From Bolinopsis microptera (lineage: Eukaryota; Ctenophora; Tentaculata; Lobata; Bolinopsidae), in NCBI RefSeq assembly GCF_026151205.1, contig NC_087076.1, positions 22,996,828-23,060,827 on the forward strand: a DNA stretch of 64,000 nucleotides, written 5' to 3'. Position numbers and translations under genes: made by a program. Numbering within the stretch: position 1 is the stretch's first letter; each line of letters begins with the position of its first letter. Below, piece after piece: positions 48,601 through 52,850 of this stretch. Below the pieces are notes generated by a model. The model saw nothing but the letters and a program-made list of their open reading frames with translations, made no database searches and had not been told where the DNA came from.

Positions 48601-50352
48601 CTCTTAAAATTTCAGTTGTACATACTCGTAGTGGTTTCGTTCGAGTTGTACATGGTTCCAATGTTCGCTGCTTTTGTCATAATTTACGAGTTTTTAGCCC
48701 GTTGGGTCGGGTTTAAAAGCTTCGAAACGTGGATTATGAACGGTAAGTCTAACTCTCAACAAAATACTTAAAATATTACCAAATTTGAAATGATTTGAAA
48801 TGATCCTTGAGGATTTTCTGCAAAGATTCCACATTCGCTATCAACATTTCAATAATTCAATACTTCAGCTGACCTGCAAGAACAGGTGTCGAAAGAGGAC
48901 GAGATTGAGGACGGAGAAGACTTCAGTCTCACGGCCAAGATGAAGATGGTGATGGGGGTGTGTCAGACTGTCCAAAACTCTCTGGACTTGGTGGCCAGCT
49001 ACTGTGAGCGTATCAAGAAGTACGTTATTTCACCTAATTTATTGCCCTCTGGCACGTGCTGCTGTCACGTGCATCGCCCGTCACGTGTGCTGCTGTCACT
49101 TGCATCGTCCGTCGCGTGCAATGACCCTCCAATATTTGCCATTTCGCGTAGGATGTTTCGTTAGCCGTTCTGTAGTCTACAGACTGGTCAGGGAGATGTT
49201 GTCACATGGTCTATTAGAAAAGACGGTGTATGCTGCTGCTGCTGGGGCTGCTGCTGCTGGGGGTGGGTGCTGCTGGGGGGGGGGGGGGGGGGGGGGGTGC
49301 TGCAGTTGTAGTGGACGAATATTAACCAGCATAAATTCCGTCCACCAACTGGCTATCACGATTAGTTTTTAATTTGTTCATAATTTGAGATTATTAAATG
49401 ATTTCGTTCTAACAAATCCTCGTTTCAGTGTTTTTAATTGGACTATTCCCTTTCTCTCGTTCATGGCAGCTTCAGTACTCATATCCGGAACTGTGATTTT
49501 ATACTTCCTCCCCCTGCGGTGGCTGGTCTTAGCTTGGGGTAAATATTAACATATTGCATAACTTAAGCACTTTTTGTAGCGTAATAATTTATCACTTTTG
49601 ACGCGAATTTCGCTGTGATTACAATTTAAATTTCTACATCTTTTTTTCTATTTTCTTTTTTTATCGCAATCCACAGATCACTTTTTTCATTGTACTAGTG
49701 TAACCCGTGCCGGGACTTCACTATGGCAGTTGAAATGCGAAAGTATAAACCCGCCTATTATAATATTCGAAAACACACATTACATTTTCCTAGTTAAAAT
49801 GGTGGGAAAGTATGAACTATGAACTCACACAGACACACAGACACACAGACACACAGACACACAGACACACAGACACACAGACACACAGACACACATCTTG
49901 AGATTATTATTATAGATTTCACTTTCCAGGTATTAATAAGTTGACTGTCAAGTTAAGAAACCCAGAATACGAAGAAAACCAAGAACTTTTAAATTTCTTG
50001 TGTCGATTGCCGTCAGATGTTGAATTGGTTAGTTATTTAAACAAGTTATTGGTTTAAAATACACTTAATATTCTTAAAATTTCTTGGACTGCAACTGGAT
50101 TCAAAGCTAGCTGTTAGTTTTACTAAATAATATACTAAAACCATGATTTACCGCGGCTGTTTCCTTTTCCAAACTCCGTGGTAAAATCATCTTTGATTAT
50201 TATATCATGATATTTTTTAAAGGAATAACATTTTATCATCAGTAAAATAAGGTTTCAAACAATTTCAGAATCAGATGCGGGTCATCACTAAAGAATCGTC
50301 CAAAAGAGGGGCAGCAATAAATAAGGCAGTGAAATCGAGGTGGCACAAGTAA
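17763..50352 (+). CDS. MCTP: multiple C2 and transmembrane domain protein (whole split gene)
   Basis: MCTPs are ER/vesicle membrane proteins with three cytosolic C2 domains and two C-terminal membrane segments; animal members are linked to synaptic and membrane-contact functions. I placed 24 coding exons. The last 21 (36574-50352, about 830 residues) join with consistent splice phases. They give C2A (36574-38234), a low-complexity linker (38525-42326), C2B (45224-46276), C2C (46433-47214), a connector with the family-typical FKRN motif, a hydrophobic hairpin with FELYMVP, a second hairpin around FNWTIPFL and [15 protein letters not shown], and the conserved [23 protein letters not shown] tail split by an intron. 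Three upstream exons (17763-18641, 26612-26932, 35595-35837) encode a basic, Ser-rich, disordered N-terminus, usual for the family but long here (about 475 residues). All three end in phase 0 while the first C2 exon needs phase 1, so one exon is missing or the starts are alternative. The stop is TAA at 50350-50352, with AATAAA at 50434. Confidence 0.88.
19198..19291. repeat. short tandem repeat of GGTAACTGTTGGTAACTGAT
   Basis: Three partial copies of a roughly 37-bp unit containing GGTAACTGTTGGTAACTGAT and AGGTTGCCCT. Confidence 0.7.
22705..23566. repeat. 38-bp minisatellite, ~22 copies
   Basis: Head-to-tail copies with core AATCTAACTTAGAATATAAT followed by CCGCTGTCATAATCTTCC. Copies are more than 95% alike by eye; a few are one base shorter (TCTCC) or have AGATTATAAT or AGAATGTAAT variants. 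There are no unique spacers between units, so this is a satellite and not a CRISPR-like array. Confidence 0.95.
24187..24426 (-). pseudogene. decayed or frameshifted coding remnant, unknown family
   Basis: Reading leftward on the minus strand, one frame (about 24426-24316) gives a Lys/Arg-rich run containing [15 protein letters not shown]. It stops after YKWM, and the neighbouring frame continues at once with [16 protein letters not shown] through [11 protein letters not shown] to a TGA at about 24178. Two adjoining, protein-like stretches in different frames suggest one ancestral coding segment with a frameshift. No family is recognised; a nested retrocopy, a retroelement fragment or an exon of an antisense gene are all possible. 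Confidence 0.35.
24527..24692. repeat. ~85-bp direct duplication
   Basis: Two adjacent copies beginning TGTCTGAATAACAAGATGTT and ending near GTGCCGAGAATAATAC; the second lacks a small segment (TACTG). Confidence 0.9.
24758..24822. repeat. 21-bp repeat with CACGTG core, three copies
   Basis: Three copies of ATGTACCCCACTACACGTGC; the last has ACACGCGC. Confidence 0.85.
26612..26932 (+). CDS. MCTP N-terminal exon 2
   Basis: The open frame has a T-rich acceptor region and ends at CAG before GTAAAT (phase 0). Two in-phase acceptors are possible: after CCAAG (start 26612) or after CCAGACAG (start 26630). It encodes about 101-107 residues with [19 protein letters not shown], repeated RAAPVR-type motifs and an acidic end ([15 protein letters not shown]). 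It is disordered and low complexity, like exon 1, and joins exon 1 in frame. Confidence 0.6.
26933..28332. other. MCTP intron, nothing recognised
   Basis: AT-rich noncoding sequence. The open frame at 26941-27186 begins in the intron after the splice donor and has no protein features. Confidence 0.5.
28333..29571. repeat. two-level minisatellite (~48-bp and ~28-bp units)
   Basis: A 48-bp unit contains AGTCATGTGTGAATACTGAT, AATGATAATCACTAATCACC and TCACCAAAT. It alternates with a shortened unit that lacks the TCACTAATCACCTCACCAA part. After the first six full units, long and short units alternate as a roughly 77-bp dimer. The array ends about 25 bp before the target duplication of the Penelope-like element. 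Confidence 0.93.
29645..29695 (-). other. stem-loop in the Penelope-like 3' noncoding region
   Basis: On the element's sense strand, ACGACGATTAA and TTAAATCATCGT can pair (one mismatch, one bulge) around a loop of about 25 nt that itself contains a weak hairpin. The same sequence is present in the second copy. A 3' structure recognised by the element's enzyme is an inference. Confidence 0.4.
29810..31354 (-). CDS. Penelope-like reverse transcriptase with GIY-YIG endonuclease (partial)
   Basis: One open frame of 514 residues. The N-terminal part is a reverse transcriptase: [18 protein letters not shown], then [10 protein letters not shown] (first catalytic Asp), GTMGSPL and the FVDDGL box (catalytic Asp pair). 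The C-terminal part is a GIY-YIG nuclease: [18 protein letters not shown] and [11 protein letters not shown] followed by GIY-YIG is diagnostic of EN+ Penelope-like elements, which prime reverse transcription at the nicked target. The N-terminal RT segment and anything before it are missing, so the ATG at 31354 is only the first Met in the remaining frame. No internal stop or frameshift, which implies a young insertion. It lies antisense inside the MCTP gene. Confidence 0.9.
   Translation of the reverse strand: MRNLHPRWPQLYGQPKIHKPGAPIRPVVSFYNTPLQALHKVLASFLKPLAQNPLRLKDSSDFKHRFDSSLNPSFHYHASLDVQSLYTSCDMRLALKTVISSFEQNPSRLPSNVTTTTIGSLINFCLDNSYLEFNGSFYSQDEGGTMGSPLIVELAEIRLAEIETLALSSCPDPPNTYSHFVDDGLGSFRDRNHAESFLTFLNSLTEDLNFTQEHPSTDGTIPFLDVLIHPDKSTSVYRKPTHTNLYTKYSSCTTNSSKNAVIRSLTRRAHNICSPQHLDDELQTVRHVCLQNGFPPHRITTIMDEVQRKFTNPSRHQSLASFNRQTREHALSVSLPFHPSLSKPISKILGQHDIKVTHSSATTLRNLLTKTKTTPPTHLTPNTIYEISCSQCPSKYAGQTYRPLVHRMKEHERCYRLNNAIDESTDRIKSAPAHHALTTGHTISWNNIEVLKSLTSRSQLDLTEHAAIQIRQPAMNRTDRAPKCSSLWDPILPKIAKSLKSRPSGISFSTSTED
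31380..31636. other. MCTP intron, nothing recognised except a poly-G run
   Basis: Contains a G-rich tract at about 31505-31528. No coding signal. Confidence 0.5.
31637..32054. repeat. foldback element (long inverted repeat)
   Basis: The outer ends ATTATTGCCGG and CCGGCAATAAT are followed by about 75 bp and then about 85 bp of near-perfect inverted complementarity, with a central loop of about 28 nt near 31865-31890. The left arm carries about 67 bp (about 31709-31776) that have no partner in the right arm. There is no open frame. Classed as a foldback/MITE-like element; superfamily unknown. A poly-G run abuts it on the right (about 32061-32072). Confidence 0.85.
32055..35594. other. MCTP intron region, mostly featureless
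   Basis: A small TAGTCCCTTATAAGC repeat lies at 32105-32160. A duplicated TAACTATAGTAACTAGCTG segment and a duplicated TTAGTTGAG(G/C)TGGTATCACTC phrase lie at about 34,300-34,440. Open frames here have no protein-like features. Confidence 0.45.
33391..33506. repeat. 10-bp minisatellite TAGTTACCAC
   Basis: About 11 copies of AGTTACCACT with occasional shorter AGTTACCAT units. Confidence 0.88.
35595..35837 (+). CDS. MCTP N-terminal exon 3 or alternative first exon
   Basis: Open from ATG 35595 to AAG before GTATTC (81 codons, phase 0). It encodes [15 protein letters not shown], a basic run [10 protein letters not shown] and a Ser-then-Glu rich end. An in-frame TGA lies just upstream, and the only nearby acceptor (CTGATCAG at about 35,588) would need phase 2 from the previous exon. 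The segment therefore fits best as an alternative first exon. Its phase-0 end does not match the phase-1 entry of the next exon. Confidence 0.5.
36574..36702 (+). CDS. MCTP exon: start of C2A
   Basis: Acceptor ATTTCAG, donor GTAGGG. It encodes [23 protein letters not shown], the first beta strand and loop 1 of a C2 domain with the first calcium-ligand Asp (RDSNG). Entry phase 1, exit phase 1. Coding is confirmed by the in-frame join to the next exon (NG-LSDPYC). Confidence 0.85.
37507..37646 (+). CDS. MCTP exon: C2A core
   Basis: Acceptor CCTTCAG, donor GTGAGG. It encodes [26 protein letters not shown] and DETIRFK: the SDPY calcium-loop Asp and the NPxWxE C2 hallmark. Confidence 0.92.
37865..37944 (+). 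CDS. MCTP exon: C2A loop 3
   Basis: Acceptor TTTCAG, donor GTAAGT. It encodes [20 protein letters not shown]. The D-x-D...D pattern of calcium loop 3 is complete. Exits in phase 2. Confidence 0.92.
38123..38234 (+). CDS. MCTP exon: end of C2A
   Basis: Acceptor AATTTCAG, donor GTAAGT. It encodes the last strand ([11 protein letters not shown]) and the start of the C2A-C2B linker. Entry phase 2, exit phase 0. Confidence 0.9.
38525..38644 (+). CDS. MCTP linker exon a
   Basis: Acceptor TGTGCAG, donor GTAAAC; 40 codons, phase 0 at both ends. Encodes [19 protein letters not shown] and FLGGDQK. Low complexity. Confidence 0.8.
39362..39654. repeat. 23-bp minisatellite CCAGATGTCTTGATGGCATT
   Basis: About 13 copies of a 23-bp unit with core CCAGATGTCTTGATGGCATT. 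Variants have GTCGTG or GGAATT. Open frames antisense to it are repeat translations. Confidence 0.93.
40118..40355. repeat. 31-bp minisatellite plus 33-bp duplication
   Basis: Six to seven copies of a 31-bp unit with core TGTTGATACTCCTGATTCTG. These are followed by two copies of a segment with CACTGTTCAATGTACGTAGC. Confidence 0.9.
40398..40514 (+). CDS. MCTP linker exon b
   Basis: Acceptor CACACAG, donor GTAAGG; 39 codons, phase 0 at both ends. Encodes two degenerate repeats ([16 protein letters not shown]). It lies directly after a minisatellite. Confidence 0.75.
40699..40746. repeat. 10-bp repeat CACGGTTCCG
   Basis: Four to five copies of CACGGTTCCG in the intron after linker exon b. Confidence 0.8.
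41233..41412. repeat. 47-bp tandem repeat, four copies
   Basis: Unit contains CATAAAGAGTCACGTCTAGT and GCATTGTTTGTTGGATTTTA. The third and fourth copies have TCCTGTC in place of TCACGTC. Confidence 0.9.
41496..41576 (+). CDS. MCTP linker exon c
   Basis: Acceptor CTCTAGCAG, donor GTGAGC; 27 codons, phase 0 at both ends. Encodes [17 protein letters not shown] and a basic end (QIKRRK). An alternative acceptor three bases upstream would add one Gln. Confidence 0.7.
42276..42326 (+). CDS. MCTP linker exon d (small)
   Basis: Acceptor TTTACCAG, donor GTAAGC; 17 codons, phase 0 at both ends ([17 protein letters not shown]). Small size makes this the least certain linker exon. Confidence 0.55.
42588..43412. 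repeat. G-rich 19-bp minisatellite GGGGTAAGGGGTAAGAGTT
   Basis: About 43 degenerate copies of GGGGTAAGGGGTAAGAGTT, alternating with GGGGTAAGGGGTAAGATTT. The plus strand carries closely spaced G3-G4 runs, which could form G-quadruplexes in DNA and in the MCTP pre-mRNA. The antisense open frame (42731-43447) is a repeat translation. Confidence 0.95.
43791..44805 (+). mobile_element. decayed mariner/Tc1-type transposon
   Basis: Terminal inverted repeats of about 30 bp start CAGGGTGTTTCAAGACTCGT at 43791 and are mirrored at 44805. The element is flanked by TA on both sides (43789-43790, 44806-44807), the Tc1/mariner target duplication. At about 1015 bp it is shorter than the roughly 1.3 kb usual for intact elements, and the transposase is broken. 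Confidence 0.88.
43998..44500 (+). pseudogene. broken mariner-type transposase
   Basis: The first 61 codons (43998-44183) encode an N-terminal helix-turn-helix region ([20 protein letters not shown], then [10 protein letters not shown]). The frame then stops. Farther on, another frame retains the DDE-domain signature [15 protein letters not shown] (about 44440-44485). The middle, with the first catalytic Asp, is largely gone. Nonfunctional. Confidence 0.75.
44927..45128. repeat. minisatellite of GCACGTGTAGTA/GCACGTGTAATCT units
   Basis: About 15 units of 12-13 bp, GCACGTGTAGTA or GCACGTGTAATCT, each with a CACGTG core. It ends about 95 bp before the C2B exon. Confidence 0.9.
45224..45394 (+). 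CDS. MCTP exon: start of C2B
   Basis: Acceptor ACACCAG, donor GTAGGT; 57 codons, phase 0 at both ends. Encodes [33 protein letters not shown] and HKSK: strand 1, calcium loop 1 (both Asp present) and the KSK that precedes the next strand. Confidence 0.93.
45654..45787 (+). CDS. MCTP exon: C2B core
   Basis: Acceptor TTTGCAG, donor GTTAGT. Encodes [15 protein letters not shown] and [16 protein letters not shown]. Loop 3 reads D-Y-E...D, so one of the usual Asp ligands is Glu. The exon ends in phase 2, directly against a 12-bp tandem repeat. Confidence 0.93.
45788..45840. repeat. 12-bp repeat TTAGTGACTTCT at a splice donor
   Basis: Four copies of TTAGTGACTTCT beginning with the donor dinucleotide region of the preceding exon. 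Only the first copy is preceded by GCAGG. Confidence 0.85.
46099..46276 (+). CDS. MCTP exon: end of C2B
   Basis: Acceptor TTTCTCAG, donor GTACGT. Joins in phase 2 to give [20 protein letters not shown], followed by [14 protein letters not shown], the last C2B strand and an acidic linker. Confidence 0.9.
46433..46553 (+). CDS. MCTP exon: start of C2C
   Basis: Acceptor TTGTTCAG, donor GTAGGA. Encodes [20 protein letters not shown], strand 1 and loop 1 of C2C. Exits in phase 1. Confidence 0.92.
46686..46746. repeat. 9-bp repeat AGACTTCAG
   Basis: Six copies of AGACTTCAG in the intron splitting C2C. Each copy ends in CAG, so each resembles a weak acceptor. Confidence 0.85.
46804..46906 (+). CDS. 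MCTP exon: C2C core
   Basis: Acceptor TTGCAG, donor GTAAGT. Encodes [19 protein letters not shown] and [13 protein letters not shown]. Entry phase 1, exit phase 2. Confidence 0.93.
47098..47214 (+). CDS. MCTP exon: C2C loop 3
   Basis: Acceptor ATTTCAG, donor GTAAGT. Encodes [20 protein letters not shown]. Calcium loop 3 is reduced: D-E-E then Asn where an Asp is usual, so calcium binding by C2C is likely weak. Confidence 0.92.
47218..47674. repeat. 12-13-bp minisatellite AACACGTGGTACT
   Basis: About 34 copies of AACACGTGGTACT or AACACGTGCTACT, starting within 10 bases of the splice donor of the preceding exon. Part of the array (about 47,440-47,660) is a repeated higher-order block. CACGTG core in most units. 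Confidence 0.93.
47835..48000 (+). CDS. MCTP exon: post-C2C connector
   Basis: Acceptor CCTACAG, donor GTTGGC. Encodes [20 protein letters not shown] and [12 protein letters not shown]. The FKRN motif just before the membrane region is typical of MCTPs. Entry phase 2, exit phase 0. Confidence 0.92.
48232..48339 (+). CDS. MCTP exon: approach to membrane segment 1
   Basis: Acceptor TTCTGCAG, donor GTAAGT. Encodes [20 protein letters not shown] and [12 protein letters not shown], in which the W-E-N/S-x-x-x-S motif before the first membrane segment can be seen. Confidence 0.92.
48427..48472. other. perfect 17-bp intronic hairpin
   Basis: TGACTTACTGAGGGTAC (48427-48443) and its exact reverse complement (48456-48472) are separated by 12 bases. 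It lies in the MCTP intron between the two exons of the first membrane region. Function unknown. Confidence 0.85.
48616..48742 (+). CDS. MCTP exon: membrane segment 1
   Basis: Acceptor ATTTCAG, donor GTAAGT. Encodes [20 protein letters not shown] and [10 protein letters not shown]. The FELYMVP motif in a hydrophobic hairpin is an MCTP hallmark. Exits in phase 1. Confidence 0.94.
48869..49019 (+). CDS. MCTP exon: loop between membrane hairpins
   Basis: Acceptor TACTTCAG, donor GTACGT. Encodes an acidic stretch ([17 protein letters not shown]) and an amphipathic part ([20 protein letters not shown]). Entry phase 1, exit phase 2. Confidence 0.92.
49226..49308. repeat. CTG-rich and poly-G tract in MCTP intron
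   Basis: TGCTGCTGCTG-type triplets at about 49,230-49,275 are followed by an unbroken G run of about 22 (about 49,276-49,297) and another TGCTGC. Likely length-variable. Confidence 0.85.
49429..49538 (+). CDS. MCTP exon: membrane segment 2
   Basis: Acceptor GTTTCAG, donor GTAAAT. Encodes [18 protein letters not shown] and [15 protein letters not shown]. This is the most conserved MCTP block. Confidence 0.95.
49690..49920. mobile_element. possible short retroelement tail with (ACACAG)n
   Basis: A segment starting near GTGTAACCCGTGCCGGGACT passes into about 12 copies of ACACAG (49,829-49,895) and ends in an ATTATTATTATAG-type run. This layout (GCCGGG-containing head, short microsatellite, ATT-rich end) resembles SINE or RTE-type 3' tails of invertebrates, but no target duplication was found. 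Sits in the last-but-two MCTP intron. Confidence 0.3.
49930..50027 (+). CDS. MCTP exon: conserved tail
   Basis: Acceptor TTTCCAG, donor GTTAGT. Encodes [20 protein letters not shown] and [12 protein letters not shown], matching the conserved region after the last membrane segment. Confidence 0.94.
50269..50352 (+). CDS. MCTP last exon
   Basis: Acceptor AATTTCAG. Encodes 27 residues ([20 protein letters not shown], ending KSRWHK) and stops at TAA. Basic C-terminus. Confidence 0.88.
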   Translation, partial: NQMRVITKESSKRGAAINKAVKSRWHK

Positions 50353-50433
50353 TCAACTTTCAGGGCTTTGCTTCGACTGCAATGCAATGATAGAATTTTG
50401 GTTTAATTTAATGTGCTTTGTGATTTTTTAAAC

Positions 50434-50439
50434 AATAAA
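50434..50439 (+). terminator. MCTP polyadenylation signal candidate
   Basis: AATAAA 82 bases after the stop codon. Confidence 0.5.
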
Positions 50440-51862
50440 TTAGATTGATCAAGCAGGATTTTAGATTTCAATTAAACAGAACAATTTAGACAGGAATATG
50501 GTTAACGTTGGTTTTTAAGTGCGCTGTCTTCAATTGAAGTTGTTTGTGATTTTCGGAAAATGGTGTTTGTGTTTCGTAGTTTCAGATTGACTTTTATTAT
50601 TTGTGGATGGACGTTTTTTCAGACTATTTTAATTCATTATAATTTGATTTTGGATAGGCTTTAGTGACACAAATATTGACAGGGTGCTCCTAATATAGGT
50701 TTCATTATTCGACATGTAAACGGGTTGGGCTTCGTTCCTTTTTATTGTCGTTCTTGTCCCTGTTCCTCGACCCTCGCTCAAATTCCCAATCTTCCTAGCA
50801 AATGTGGCCATTTATATTAAATCACATCCGGAAGGAGCGAGGATCGAATGACAGCAGACAAAGACACGCTTTATAACTATATGGTGGGGTTCATCTGCTG
50901 TTATTTAAATATGATAAATTATTAAATTTCAGTTAAGTTATTTCTCGGAAAGCCCTCAGAATCAGAAATGTATGATAGTCTTGAGCTAGTTCATTTGACC
51001 CGATTTGATTTGTTTTAAAATCTGCTTTCATTTGCGAAGACTTGTTTTTTGATAACGTTTTTAATTTAACTTAATGATATATCTAATAATTTTGAGATTA
51101 CACCCAATAAAGTATGTTCATGCCTAACTGCCCAAGTTTAGGTATGCTATATGATTTAATTGTACGATCCCTATTCCGTAATTAAATTGGTGGAATACCG
51201 GAGTAATTTAGACTTAAATTAAGTTTATGCAAAAGCTGTTGATAAAATATGGCTTATCCAAGTCATATTGATGGTATGTGCCCAGTAATTCCGTCAAGGC
51301 TGTGTTAACTGGCTGATTTTTTCATGGATATTAGCTATGGGTTGCTACTTTGACATATTAAAGATTTCATGATATCCTGATTGCTATTTGCCATTGCGAT
51401 GATCAAAAGAATATAATAAAATTAACATGCCTTTAAAAATTCCAATTAAATATTTATTTACTGCTAAAGACTAATTGCCATTAAGTTGTTAATTGTTGAA
51501 CTACTCCTTCTAAATCTTACCTTTATTTTCAAGGTAAGCTAAATTTAAAATAAAAAGGTCGGGTTATCAATCTGTTTTTAACGCATCGTGATAGGGAAAC
51601 AGCACTTCAGGATACTATCGTACTGTTAAATGTTTTGTTTAATGTTCAAATTTGTTTTTGGGTTGAAAGTGTATTTATTGAATTTGTAGAGTTGATATTC
51701 CAATCTGTTGATTACCAAAACAAGCAGTTTTATTTGTTTTTAAAGAAATGTTGTGTTCAGTTACGTAGTTAAGTATAAAGGTAGGATACAAATTACAAGG
51801 ATACAAAAGTGATAATTACTTTATTGAGTACACAATAGTTGTAATCCTGAAAAAAATTACCT
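50440..51862. other. intergenic, nothing recognised
   Basis: AT-rich sequence 3' of the MCTP gene. No coding frame, RNA gene or tandem array. Confidence 0.55.
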
Positions 51863-52619
51863 AAAGGTATCTGAGTGGAGTTGAGTTAAAAACATATAAG
51901 AGATACGATGATTTAACTTGTAGAAGCTTTCAATAAACATGTGTTAATCGTCGTCAGCTGAATGTGATGTGGTGGACAATGCTTATATGTGATTGAGTGG
52001 TGTCAGGGATGGAGGGTGGGGGAGGTGTGGGTGGGAAAGTGAAAATTACAGTACAATGTCAATAAAAATTTAGTCTTCTGTTGAGGTTGAGAAGGAAATG
52101 CCAGATGGTCTGGACTTTAAGGATTTGGCAATTTTAGGAAGAATGGGGTCCCAGAGAGAACTACATTTGGGTGCGCGGTCTGTTCTGTTCATAGCTGGTT
52201 GTCGTATTTGTATAGCTGCGTGTTCTGTGAGGTCAAGTTGGGAGCGTGAGGTGAGGGATTTGAGGACTTCGATGTTGTTCCAGGAGATGGTGTGGCCGGT
52301 GGTCAGGGCATGATGTGCAGGGACTGATTTGATTCTGTCTGTGGATTCGTCGATGGCGTTGTTGAGTCTGTAACATCGTTCGTGTTCTTTCATGCGGTGG
52401 ACCAAGGGTCTGTAGGTCTGTCCGGCGTATTTGGAGGGGCACTGTGAGCAGGAAATTTCGTAGATGGTGTTGGGAGTGAGGTGAGTAGGGGGTGTGGTCT
52501 TCGTTTTGGTGAGGAGGTTGCGGAGGGAGGTAGCAGAGGAGTGGGTGACTTTGATGTCGTGTTGTCCGAGTATCTTGGAGATGGGTTTGGATACTGATAG
52601 GGAGGGATGGAAAAGGTAT
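51863..52619 (-). mobile_element. second Penelope-like copy, strongly 5'-truncated
   Basis: The body (about 51871-52611) matches 29609-30347 with only scattered differences, including the 3' noncoding part. It is bracketed by an 8-bp direct repeat AAAGGTAT (51863-51870, 52612-52619), consistent with a target duplication. Only the GIY-YIG end of the protein remains. Confidence 0.82.
52070..52611 (-). pseudogene. Penelope-like GIY-YIG endonuclease fragment
   Basis: Open frame of about 180 residues containing [18 protein letters not shown] and HRMKEHERC. The reverse transcriptase is absent, so it cannot be active alone. Near identity with the longer copy shows both inserted recently or from closely related sources. 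The last residues at the upstream end differ by a 6-base insertion (ACTGAT). Confidence 0.85.
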
Positions 52620-52850
52620 GTCACTATGAGGTTTCTAGCAACTCGTGATCCGATCTAAAAGTACATTCGTAGTTCGTATTCTTAAATTTGATCTTTCGAA
52701 CAGCTGTTGATCAATGAAACGCAAACATAATCTTAGTTCGTACGTAATCTTTTATATATATTTTGTCCCTCTTACCTAGCTTGCTTATGCTAGTGTATTG
52801 CTCGGCTCTTACCACTTACTAATTCGCTCGCCCAAAAATTTCACGTGACT

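Noticed and set aside
49004-49372. 122-codon frame with Gly/Ala-rich end
   Set aside because: Overlaps a confirmed MCTP exon in another frame and runs into the CTG/poly-G tract.
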